Positions 37,502-47,700 of a DNA stretch of 64,000 bases are shown here, in pieces. Origin of the DNA: Pycnococcus provasolii (taxonomy: Eukaryota > Chlorophyta > Pseudoscourfieldiophyceae > Pseudoscourfieldiales); the NCBI GenBank assembly GCA_049487715.1, contig CP150575.1, positions 248,001 through 312,000 on the forward strand. Direction: 5' to 3'. Within the stretch, counting starts at the first letter, position 1. The number at the start of each line of letters is the position of its first letter. The notes under the pieces were generated by a model, which worked only from the letters and a program-made list of their open reading frames with translations, searched no databases and was not told the origin of the DNA. The position numbers were made by a program, and so were the translations under genes.

Positions 37502-39863
37502 CCATGATGTGACAAGGCGACTGTGCGCGGGAATCGCCGATGGGACGCTCGATGTGACATTCAACACGCACACGCGCCACATGCAGCTCGATTCGAAGAC
37601 GCTATCTGCACTGGAGGTGATTCGCTGTGCACGTGGTGCTGACGACGCGTCTAAGTGGTGCGCGGGGAGCATAATTGGCCGAGGCGATAATTTCGACAGG
37701 AATACGGGAGCGAGTCTCCTGTCCATGCTCTCTGCGGGAGTGAGCACGCACGGTGGTCGTCGCCTGCTTCGCGCGTCACTCGTGCAGCCCTCCATTCACG
37801 TGCCAACGATTCGCGCGCGCCTGGATTGCCTCGACGTGCTCCTCGTCAACGAGCAGCTGCGTGCGGGCATTAGTCATTTTCTTGCCAAGGTGCCGATGAA
37901 CTTCAATGCTGTCGTGGGAACCTTTAGTCTGCAGCGTCCAGGCGGCATCGAAGGTGGCGGCGCCGCGAAGTCAGCTTCGGATTGCTCAGCATCTGTGAAT
38001 CGCATATCCATGATGCTCAACGCTGTTTTGGCACTTCGTGAAGTGCTTCGTCTCGTACCATTCCTGCGCATGGAGGTTGCGCCATTCACCGAGGAGGCAG
38101 CAATTTTCGCACACATCCATGGTCTGCTGGAAAAACACGCGCAGTGTTTTGCTGATCTCGTCGCGAGCATCGATCGTGTTATCGACGTCGGGCAGATTGA
38201 TGGCGCGACTGCAAAGGGTGCCGGCGGCGCCTTCCAGAACCGAATGGATGAGTGCTACGCGGTTCGCACTGGGATGGATCGCTTCCTCGACCTGAGCCGA
38301 GCTAATCTTCACGAACTCACTTTGCAGATGGGTGCGCTCATGGACACATACGCCCGCAACTATCGCATGCGAGTCAAGCAGCGATACAACAAACGCCGCG
38401 GATTCTACTTCGAGGTGCCCCTGCGCGACGACAACGGCGCTCCAAATCGTATGCCAACGGAATTTCTGCAGATAGAGCCTGCAGGGCAAAAGTTGGTGAG
38501 CGCGACCACCGCGGACGTGATCCAGATCAACCGTAAGATTGTCGATGCCATGAGCGACATCTATCTGATGTCTGAGCGATGCCTTCTGAGCCTCTATGAC
38601 GATGTGCGTGAGGCACTTGGCGTTTTGCAGGCGCTCGCCGGCTCCATCAGCTTGATTGACATGATGATGGGTTTCTCGCACTTCGTCACGCACATGAATG
38701 CCGAGCTAGCCACAGTCAGCGACTGCCTGTCTCGGTACAGCACTGGGGCAGGTAACGAGAACAACGGAGGGGGCCATGCGCCACCCCCGCGCTACACACG
38801 CCCAATATTCATAGAGTATCGCTGCACTCAGGAAGAGCAAACCGATACGCAGGCGGCGGCAGGCGCAACAGCGAATGCCAACAACATCAACACGCAACCT
38901 CCTCCTGCCGTCACTTCGTCGGCAAAGTGTCCAATCGTTCAGATTGAGCAAGCGGAAGACGAAATGCAGCTGCTTGTTCTCGAAGATGCGCGCCACCCAA
39001 TCATGGAGTACCGCGCGCTACAAGCACGAACTTCAAACACGGCAACGAGCGGACGCGTGCATGCCAACACGCTCCATCTCTCTTCCGCCGACCGTCTTTG
39101 CCTTGTGTACGGCGCTAATATGTCTGGAAAATCTACGCTTCTGCAGCAGACCGGGCTCGTGGTGATCCTAGCGCACGCGGGATGCTACGTGCCAGCGTCA
39201 TTCGCCTGCCTGTCGCCGCTTGCCAAGGTGTTCGCTCGTATGGGCGTGAGTGAGAGCCTGGTTCGCAACCAATCCCACTTTCTGGCGGAGACGAGCGAGC
39301 TAGCTCACGTTCTCAGCAATGCCACGGAGCGCTCGCTCGTGCTCCTCGACGAGGTGGGTCGCGCGACATCCACCAGGGATGGTGCCGCACTCGCGTACAG
39401 CGTGGCTGAGCACCTTGCGGCGGATCTGCGATGCCTCACACTCTTCACGAGCCACATCTCGGAGCTAAGTGCTCTCTGCGCGTATGAGCCAGCCGTACGT
39501 CTGCTCATGCTCGAGGCGAAAACGTCGACGAATGGCGACGCTGGTGGTGGAGGAGCACACAACAATAACAACAATGCTGCCATCCCGAAGCTGCATTTCA
39601 CGTACGCTCTGCTCTCCCTCTCCGATGGCGCGCTCCCGCCGCAGTATGGCGTGGCGCTCGCGCAGGCTGTGGGTATGCCAGCTTCCGTGGTCGCGCGCGC
39701 GGCGGAGATTTCGAAGCGATGCGATGAGCGCGCGGGTGCTTTCTTAGAGAGGGCGGCACACGACGGCGGTGCACGCGGAGGCGCCAAGGATGGTGGCGTG
39801 GAAATGCGCGAGGCTGCGAGTGCCTTTGTCAACGCGCTGCGCGAGGTGAACAAAAAGAGCTGA
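36651..39863 (+). CDS. MSH4: MutS homologue 4 (meiotic crossover factor)
   Basis: 1,070 residues from ATG 36651 (ccATGG). MSH4 pairs with MSH5 to stabilise recombination intermediates in meiosis. The ATPase has Walker A GANMSGKST (about 821-829), the HFLAETSEL loop, Walker B LVLLDEVGRATST and the FTSH His motif. Earlier segments match MSH4 rather than other MutS proteins: VVALIENRAREVGVAAFDLD, GGRRLLRASLVQPS with RLDCLD, and VIQINRKIVDAMSDIYLMSERC. An N-terminal mismatch-recognition domain is absent, as expected for MSH4. Oddities are a run of about 24 Asn coded by (AAC)n at 37434-37501 and extra loops before the ATPase. It implies that this alga can undergo meiosis. Confidence 0.93.
37434..37501. 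repeat. (AAC)n trinucleotide tract coding poly-asparagine
   Basis: About 22-24 consecutive AAC/AAT codons inside MSH4, between its N-terminal and connector regions. It is likely length-polymorphic. Confidence 0.95.
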
Positions 39864-39949
39864 TTATTCATTCATTGGCTCATTGCCTCCTTTATTTCTT
39901 TTTCCTCTTTTTGAATTTATTTCATAATTTACATTGCTCAGTAAAAGTG

Positions 39950-42250
39950 CTACACTTCTTTCCATCTCGTCCAATTGACAACATCCCCAACTTCGCGCGC
40001 AAGCTCGTGCACGCACCCACGCCATTTCTGCCTAAGTCGCCGGACCGTCGACGACCACGGCTTGAGATGGGAATGGTCGTGGTGATTTATGTGCTCGCGA
40101 TCGCTGGATGACCACAATCCAAACGTCTTAAGATTGAGGAATTTGTGGATTTGGTTCCTCACAGCCTCGGGTTCTGCCCAAAGATCTTCCTGAAGCACCA
40201 CCATCACGCGCTCAGGACCAAAGGCGTCACGCCACGCGCGCACCCACACAGCGTCCATAAAGGCAAGAGCGGGATGTGCTGCATCTATGTCTTCTTCACA
40301 TGAGCCTGATCCTCCGCCATTGTTTTTGTCCTTCTCCGGACGCAATTCATCTTGTTCTTCCACTTCATCGCGAAGCGAGAGATCGATGCGTTTTGGCAGA
40401 ACACCTGTTCGTGCCCACAAATCGAAGGCACGCTGGGGTCCAACTGCTTCCTCTTCTTCTCCAACGTGACGAAGGTCGCCTCTTCTGGGCACGTAGTAGA
40501 GAAGTGCTGACCACGCGCGTGCGACTGGCTCACGGAGCATGAGAATCACCCTTGCCCACGGCAGTAAGGAGTGGGCGCGCATCGCTGCTGTCACATCAGG
40601 TTGACCGTGCACGTGTCCGCCGTACACGTCGCCTGGTGAAACGTCGAGAACAATCTCGCCTACAGCTACGTCAGTTGGAAAACCATCGGCCCAATCAGCG
40701 ACGCCACGTGCGTACAATGGTCGAGGTGCACGTTGGTAGTCTGGCGAAATGCTTGTGCCTGCGATAGGCCCTCCATCGCCGAGAAAGTAGCGACCTTTGC
40801 CGCCGTTGATCCCCGTGCGCACTTGCGGATGCTGTGCCAGCAACGCATGCAAAGCTGTCGTACCCGCGCGCTTCATTCCTGGCACTAGTACGTTTGGCCA
40901 GCACATGCGCCGTCCTGATGGTAGCGTGGCACACGGCGTTGCGCCGTTGTCGTCGAGGATCGTTGCCACGCGTCCGTCGGCAGGTTGGGACATGCAAAGC
41001 CTCTTACCCGGTGCGCCAACGCCGAGTAGTGGTTGACATCGTGGCGCGTACTCCTCGTCATTTTTCTTCTCCTTCTTAGTAGCATCGTCAAGATGATCAT
41101 CATCAATGACGATGGCATTGTCGTCGTGGTGGCGAAGTGTCGTAATCATCTGTTCGTTGGCCTGCTTATGATTCTTGAAGATGCGCCGAAGTTTTGCTAA
41201 GAGTGCTGGCGGTGGACTTCCCGCCCGTTGTGTTCTTGTCGTCGTCTGCGGCATTGGTGTTGTGATCTGCTGGCAGCCGCACAGGTTATCATCATTGTTA
41301 TTTTTATCGTCGTCGACGATGTCATCACGAATCACCACAGCGTGCATGATCTTTGATGCAACTGCACAAGCTCCACGCTTCCGCATGGCTGATTCTGTCA
41401 CGACGATGAACGTTACGTTTGGAAATGCGCGTCGCCACAGAGCAACTTGTGGCGCATACCATCCAGCCGCGATCAGCTGCAGCGGCCTTGTAGAATCCGG
41501 GCTTTTCGGCGAGGAGGCGGTCGCGGCGCACCGCGCGTACGTATCGGTGACGTTCCACGACGACGACGATGCTGCGCAGGCTTTCCACGCAACAAGCTCG
41601 GCATCCAACAGTTGGTTGAGTGTTGTCCAGTACGCCCCCGATCCTAGAAGCAAGTGTTCGTAGTGGTGATGAAATGAGCTGAGTGCTCGTGCCACTGGAT
41701 CACGCAGCGTCACGACGAGCGCGCGAGGTGGTTGTTGTGCTTTGCGAAATGCTCGCGCCGCGCGATGTGCACTCCTCATCGGCAGCCTTAGATATGCAGG
41801 TGTTGCGTCCAGGCGCCAGCGATGAGGACAAGTAGCATCGCAGCTGTCCTCATCATACTTGTCGTCGTCGAATGCATCGTTCCATCGAGCTAGCCAATCA
41901 ATCTTGTCGTCGTCGTCGTCGTCCTCAGTCTCATCGAATATGTGCGCCTCTTTGCCCACGACAGGAGTTTGGATGCGCACACCTGTTGCCTCGCACGGAC
42001 ACTGCGCAATCGCCGATGCGAGCACGGTCGTTCCAGCTTTTTGCGCGCCAAGGAGAAGAAGCGTGTGTGGAATAATGCTGCTACTACTACTATGATGATT
42101 ATCTGCCGACGAGATGATTGAGTTCATTGATTCGGCGTCGGCGCCGGCAATCATCATCAGCAAGGACAAGACCACCAGTAGTAACAAAAGCAGTGTAAAA
42201 AACAGTGGCAGGATTACTACCACCACGAAAGACGCCATGTTCTTCAACAT
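39950..42250 (-). CDS. type II membrane protein with two sulfotransferase domains
   Basis: 766 residues from ATG 42250. A single hydrophobic anchor (about 8-35) suggests Golgi location. Two complete sulfotransferase units follow. Domain 1 has the PAPS 5'-phosphosulfate loop GAQKAGTT (near 70) and the 3'-phosphate motif TLRDPVARALSSF. Domain 2 has GMKRAGTT (near 460) and MLREPVARAWSAL. Both resemble the heparan-sulfate/chondroitin-type carbohydrate sulfotransferases. The linker is Asp/Asn/Lys-rich. The two domains differ strongly, so the duplication is old. Extracellular polysaccharide sulfation is the likely role; the substrate is unknown. Confidence 0.85.
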   Translation of the reverse strand: MLKNMASFVVVVILPLFFTLLLLLLVVLSLLMMIAGADAESMNSIISSADNHHSSSSSIIPHTLLLLGAQKAGTTVLASAIAQCPCEATGVRIQTPVVGKEAHIFDETEDDDDDDKIDWLARWNDAFDDDKYDEDSCDATCPHRWRLDATPAYLRLPMRSAHRAARAFRKAQQPPRALVVTLRDPVARALSSFHHHYEHLLLGSGAYWTTLNQLLDAELVAWKACAASSSSWNVTDTYARCAATASSPKSPDSTRPLQLIAAGWYAPQVALWRRAFPNVTFIVVTESAMRKRGACAVASKIMHAVVIRDDIVDDDKNNNDDNLCGCQQITTPMPQTTTRTQRAGSPPPALLAKLRRIFKNHKQANEQMITTLRHHDDNAIVIDDDHLDDATKKEKKNDEEYAPRCQPLLGVGAPGKRLCMSQPADGRVATILDDNGATPCATLPSGRRMCWPNVLVPGMKRAGTTALHALLAQHPQVRTGINGGKGRYFLGDGGPIAGTSISPDYQRAPRPLYARGVADWADGFPTDVAVGEIVLDVSPGDVYGGHVHGQPDVTAAMRAHSLLPWARVILMLREPVARAWSALLYYVPRRGDLRHVGEEEEAVGPQRAFDLWARTGVLPKRIDLSLRDEVEEQDELRPEKDKNNGGGSGSCEEDIDAAHPALAFMDAVWVRAWRDAFGPERVMVVLQEDLWAEPEAVRNQIHKFLNLKTFGLWSSSDREHINHHDHSHLKPWSSTVRRLRQKWRGCVHELAREVGDVVNWTRWKEV

Positions 42251-42254
42251 CCTC

Positions 42255-42292
42255 ACTCACCACTCACTCACTCACTCACTCACTCACTCACG
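42255..42292. repeat. (CACT)n microsatellite
   Basis: About eight CACT units directly upstream of the sulfotransferase start codon. Confidence 0.9.
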
Positions 42293-42451
42293 AAATACAA
42301 CTTGTAATCGCAGAAAAAAAATTTAAAAAATTTAAAAAACGTGTGCGTTATTATTCTCCGACCGACCGACCGAGCCTCAGGGACTTATGAAACGGCGCCT
42401 GCAGAAAGAAATTCAGAAATTCAGAAATTGACAGCTCCCTCAGGCCTCAGC

Positions 42452-42530
42452 TAACCCTAGCCCTACTAACCCCTAAATAAAACCCCTAAATAAATAAAAC
42501 CCCTAACTAAATTAACCCCTAACTAACCTT
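42452..42530. repeat. interstitial telomere-like (CCCCTAA)n array
   Basis: AACCCCTAA units mixed with AATAAAACCCC, between the divergent sulfotransferase and FAD monooxygenase genes. The following 42531-42820 stretch contains no recognised gene. Confidence 0.8.
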
Positions 42531-42820
42531 GAGTGGACCAAAACCAGGTCTACCGGTGTTTGCGCAAACAAACGGTTTTTCCAAAAAAAGGGGGCCCCCA
42601 CTAGTCTATCCAGATCCCAATGGAGTATGGACGTGATGTCATTGTGAGTAACAACCCTCAAGCCAAGGGGGTCCCTTTTTTGAGCCCCCAAAGGTGTCAC
42701 GGAAGGGGTCAGTCACCAGGACGGGTGGGTCCGTCATGCATGGTGTTCGTCCATGAGAAGGGTTCAACGACCAAATAATGAAATAATCCTTCGTTCGTCG
42801 GTGACCGTGACTTCGTGGTG

Positions 42821-44389
42821 ATGATGATGATGGACTACTACGGTGCTGCTAGCTGGCGCGTTCAAGCGAAGGGAACAACAACAACGCCGATTCGCAGGAG
42901 GAATTGCTCGTACCGTCGTCGCCCGATGGCTCGTCGTGCGCTCCAAGCCGCGGAGACACAGAACGGTGGCGGCAGCAGGAATCCGAGCGCAATCGTTATC
43001 GGCGCAGGACCGGCGGGTGCTGCTGCGGCACTCGCTCTTGCAAGGACGCGACGTTGGGACGTGCGTGTCTTCGAGCGACGCATGGAAGCGTGGGAAGCGA
43101 GCGCGCACCCGTCGAGCTGGAATGTCACGCTCACGCGCCGCGCCTTCGACACGCTCGAGGAGTTGGGTATAGACATAACAGCCCTCCGTGAACAAGGAAC
43201 GCGCTTGCAGAGCCGTGTGATCCTAGGATCGGCGGGTAGTGCGCCAACGACGGCGCCGATGCAGTTTGACAATCTCAACCTCGCCACATGGCGCATCGCC
43301 GAGCCGCTCGTCGCGGAAGCACGCCGTGAGACTGTCGAATTTGAGTTCGGATGCGAATGCCTTGGTATCCGCCAGGATCAGCAACATGATTATGATGGTG
43401 GTACGAATGCCCAAGTTCGGATCCTCAATGAGCACGGCGAGGTACGAGTATACGTCGCGGATCTCGTCGTAGGTGCGGACGGAGCCAATTCGGCGGTTCG
43501 CATGTCACTCACTCGCTCGTCGTTTGGATTCGAAGTGGCTCAGGACTTTGAGGGTAGCTCGCAGTTTCGATCCACCACCATCCAGCTTCCGAAGCACGCT
43601 AAGCTCGGCTCAGATCGCATGGCTGATGAGGGTGTGAACCCTTCGACGGGCCAGTTGGAGCAGGTTGGCGATGGACTGTACAACATCATGTCGCGAAAAG
43701 GCAAAGGTGCGGTTATCGTCTCGCCCAATCACAACCTCTCCGCCAATCTCGTGATTGCGGAGTCTCTGCTGCATGGCGCGACTGAGCCGGAGGAGGTGAG
43801 GCGGCTAATTCTTCATGCTACGCCGGCAGTCGCTCCTCTCGTTACGAACGAAGCTGTGCTTGCGCTCTCAGCGTGTACTCCTCTTGCAAGCAAAACGGTG
43901 GGGATCTCTCGTTACTCAGACGGCGCTGTCGTGCTCATCGGCGATGCAGCGCACTCGATGCTGAACAACCTCGGACAAGGCGCGAATTCAGCGCTAGAAG
44001 ATGTGCGCTTGCTCGTGGCACAACTCCATGACATCAAATCAAAGGCGGATATTCCTCTCGCGTTGAAGCGCTTCAGCGACTCTCGCAAGCGCGACATGGA
44101 TGCTGCTTCAACGCTTTCAAAACTTGCATTCCACGTGGTTTCGTCTCTTCCAAGGAAGCTGGATTCGATGCTCTACCTGATCGTGTACAAAATGTGCCAA
44201 CGGCTTCCGTTCGTCACGCCGTGGCAGACTGTCGTCGCCACGCGCCCGGACGTTTCATACACTGCCGTTGGACGTCTGCGATCCATCCAGAACAAGGCGA
44301 TCTTGCTAGGGTTAGGGTTACTGTTTGCATTGTTCGCGATGAAGGTCGGGAAGGTTGGTTGGCCTCTCCTCGTGAAAAGTTTGACTTGA
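42821..44389 (+). CDS. FAD-dependent monooxygenase, kynurenine 3-monooxygenase-like, C-terminal anchor
   Basis: 522 residues from the first of four ATGs at 42821. The N-terminal 45 residues are Arg/Thr-rich and could target an organelle. The flavoprotein hydroxylase fingerprints are present: GAGPAGAAAALALA (FAD dinucleotide fold), VVGADGANSAVR (DG motif) and VVLIGDAAHSMLNNLGQGANSALED (GD motif). The overall plan with a C-terminal hydrophobic helix (about 495-515) resembles kynurenine 3-monooxygenase, which is anchored in the mitochondrial outer membrane. Zeaxanthin-epoxidase-like enzymes share the core, so the substrate is uncertain. The C-terminal helix is encoded partly by a TTAGGGTTAGGGTTA sequence (about 44309-44323). 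Confidence 0.8.
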   Translation: MMMMDYYGAASWRVQAKGTTTTPIRRRNCSYRRRPMARRALQAAETQNGGGSRNPSAIVIGAGPAGAAAALALARTRRWDVRVFERRMEAWEASAHPSSWNVTLTRRAFDTLEELGIDITALREQGTRLQSRVILGSAGSAPTTAPMQFDNLNLATWRIAEPLVAEARRETVEFEFGCECLGIRQDQQHDYDGGTNAQVRILNEHGEVRVYVADLVVGADGANSAVRMSLTRSSFGFEVAQDFEGSSQFRSTTIQLPKHAKLGSDRMADEGVNPSTGQLEQVGDGLYNIMSRKGKGAVIVSPNHNLSANLVIAESLLHGATEPEEVRRLILHATPAVAPLVTNEAVLALSACTPLASKTVGISRYSDGAVVLIGDAAHSMLNNLGQGANSALEDVRLLVAQLHDIKSKADIPLALKRFSDSRKRDMDAASTLSKLAFHVVSSLPRKLDSMLYLIVYKMCQRLPFVTPWQTVVATRPDVSYTAVGRLRSIQNKAILLGLGLLFALFAMKVGKVGWPLLVKSLT

Positions 44390-44519
44390 CTTGATAAATC
44401 AACGTACAGTAAATCCTGAAACATAAACTTTAAGTTGCCGAACGTTATTAAGGGAGGGATGCCGGATGCGTGCAAGGTGCGAAAAAAAGACAAGGAAGTA
44501 GACTAGGGTTATAGTTGGT

Positions 44520-44550
44520 AGGATGGTAAGGAACTAGGGTTAGGGTTAGC
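44520..44550. repeat. short interstitial telomere-like repeat
   Basis: CTAGGGTTAGGGTTAGC with a further TAGGGTTATAG just upstream (44505). It is about 240 bp before the RPC1 start and 140 bp after the FAD monooxygenase. Confidence 0.7.
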
Positions 44551-44789
44551 GAAGCAGGCTGCCCTGCTTTCGTCCCCCCCGGGCTGACGCGGCGGCGGCG
44601 CGTGGTGTCCTCCCTAAATAATGCTCGTCGGCGCATATAACTTTACATATCATTCCCCACTTTGCTTGAGCCTGTCCTGTCATTGGCACCTGGCACCTGG
44701 TTCCTTTCTCCCTCTCCCTCTCCCTCTCTTGGTGGTCTTTGTCTCGGTCTCGGTTTACTCTCTCGGTCTCTCTCTCCTGGGTCACTCTT

Positions 44790-47700
44790 ATGGGCGACTC
44801 TTTGAATGTCGTGAATGGTGTCTCTGGTGGTAACTCGCCGGCATCACTCCCTTTAGCTCGTGATTTTGATGGTGATAATAATAATATGGCGCATCCATCA
44901 GAAGTTGGTGTTGCAGGTGTTGTTGGTGGTGTTCCAGCAGGTGGTGGTTCCGTGTTTCCTTCTTCAGCAGGTGTTTCCTTCAGTGGTGGTGATGCTCAGT
45001 GCCCGCCGTGCTCACCTCTGGGAATTCAAGCGCAAATCGAAAAACGGGCGCTGAACATGGTGCCCACGAAACCACTCTCATCAGCCACCACGGGCCTACA
45101 CGCGCGCGGTAACGGCGCATCCACCTCCACGCAACTTCACAACCTCGCGTCATCCATCAGTCAATCGCAGCAAATTTCTGGAATCCAGTTCTCTCTCCTG
45201 AGCAGCACGGATGTCAAACACGTCTCCGAGCTAGTCGTGTCCAAGAGAAACCTGTACGACATGCCCGACCGTAAGCCTTCCGAGAATGGCTTGCTGGACC
45301 CTCGTTTGGGAACGTCCGACAAAAAGCAACCGTGCGAGACGTGCGGTGGACAACTCAAAGAGTGCGCGGGACATTTTGGACACATCAAACTCGAACTTCC
45401 CGTCTTCCACATTGGGTACTTCAAACATACGCTAACAGTCCTGCAGTGCATATGCAAGCAGTGCGCACGTGTCCTGCTGACCGACGACGAACACGCGCAT
45501 TTCCTCAAGCTGCTGCGCTCGCCGAAGTGCGACCTCGGCATGCGACGCGGCCTCGCAAAGAGAATCGTCGAGAAGTGCAAGCGCGTACGCAAGTGCACGC
45601 GCTGCGGCTTTCACAACGGGCCCGTGCGCAAGGTGGCAAACGCTCTGAAGTTTCAGCACGACCGGCTCCACAAGGCGGAAAAGGAAATTAACGACAAGGA
45701 GAAAGGTCTGTACGCCAAGTTCTGCTCCGACCAGCAGAAGGACTGGGGCGAGACCGTCTCCGTGTCGAACAGCAGGGACGACCTCAACCCTCTGCGCACG
45801 CTACGCCTCTTCGAGCGCATACCGTACGAGGATGTCATCCTGCTCGACATCGAGGGTGGCCGACCAGAGCACCTGCTGCTCACGCACCTTCCCGTGTCGC
45901 CCGTCTGCATTCGACCTTCCGTGAAGGTGGAGAACACGGCAGGAACGAACGAGGATGACATCACCATGAAGATGGTGAGCATCATCGAGGTGAATAATCG
46001 CCTCAAACTGGACATTGACCAAGGGAGACCGACTAATTCGCTGCTGGAGTGCTGGGATCACCTACAGACGCAGTGCGCGAGCCTCGTGAACAGCGAGCTT
46101 CCCGGGCTGCCGAGCTCCTTCCACACGTACGGCTCCAAGCCAAGTCGCGGATTCGCGCAGCGCCTCAAGGGCAAGCAAGGTCGCTTCCGCTTCAATCTCA
46201 GCGGCAAGCGCGTCGACTTCACGGGACGCACCGTCATCAGCCCTGACCCCAATCTGGACATCGACCAGGTGGGCGTGCCGCTGCACGTCGCTAAGGTACT
46301 AACGTACCCCGAAACGGTCAACGAGCACAACATCGAGTTCCTGCGGCAGTGCGTCATCAACGGAACGAATGTACACCCCGGCGCCAGCTTTGTCACGCGC
46401 TCGCACAACACCGGTGGAAGCAGGGGAGGTAGTGCAGACGGCGGAGGCGCCGAGCGCGATAAGGTGTTCCTGAAGTACGGCGACCGTCAGCGAACGGCGG
46501 CTCAGCTGCGCGTCGGCGACGTGGTGGAGCGACACCTCATGGACGGTGACATCGTGCTCTTCAATCGCCAGCCAAGCCTGCATCGCCTAAGCATCATGGC
46601 GCACAAGGTGAGGGTTCATAAGCATCGCACATTCTCGTTCAATCTGTGCGTGTGCGCACCATACAACGCAGACTTTGATGGCGATGAGATGAACCTGCAC
46701 GTGCCTCAGACGGAGCAGGCAAAGGCGGAGGCGAAGGTGCTGATGGGAGTTCACGAGAACCTTCGCACGCCGAAGGGTGGCGAGGCGCTCGTCGCGTGCA
46801 CGCAGGATTTCCTCACATGCGCGTACCTGCTGACGAGCCGCGACATCTTCGTGGATCGAGCGCAATTTGCACAGATTTGCTGCATGTTCACCCCCCCTGA
46901 GGAAAGGATGCGCATTCCGCCACCCACCATCTGGAAACCAATTGCCCTTTGGACAGGCAAGCAGGTGATCAGCACGCTCATTCAGTCGTGCCGCACGGCA
47001 TCAATGGGTGACGCGCGCGTGGTGCCAAGCTTCGAGGTTCCGGAGAAGGGATACACGCGGTCGAGCCACGGCGTGGATTCCCGTGAGCGTGAGGCGAAGG
47101 AGCTGTGTCCCGCGGATGGCTGGGTGGTTGTACACAAGGGCGAGCTCGTTGCTGGGCGCCTCGGAAAGGCTTCGCTGGGATCGGGTACCCGCACCGGTCT
47201 TTTCGCGACGCTGCTGGCTCAGTACGAGCCGGCGGTGGCAGCGAATTGTATGAACAAGCTAGCTCGGCTGAGTGCTCGGTGGATTGGAAGCCGCGGCTTT
47301 TCCATCGGGCTCGACGACGTCAAGGCTCCCGAGACGCTTATTGAAGGCCGAAACATGCGAATGGAGGAGGGATACCGACGCTGCGACGAGCAGATCGATG
47401 CGTACCGCACAGGGAGGCTGCAGCTGCAGCCGGGCTGCGATTTGGACGAAACGCTCGAGACGGTGGTGACGGGTGAGCTGAACAACATTCGCCAGGAGGC
47501 GGGAACTCTCTGCAGCAAATTGCTAAGCCGCCTGAACCCTGCGGTGGTGATGGCGACCTGCGGCTCGAAGGGAAGTCCGCTCAACGTGGCGCAGATGGTG
47601 GCATGCGTGGGACAGCAGACAGTCTCAGGACAGCGCTGTCCCGAAGGCTTCGACGGCCGTACGCTGCCTCACTTCGACGTGGGTGCACGCGAGCCAGCGG

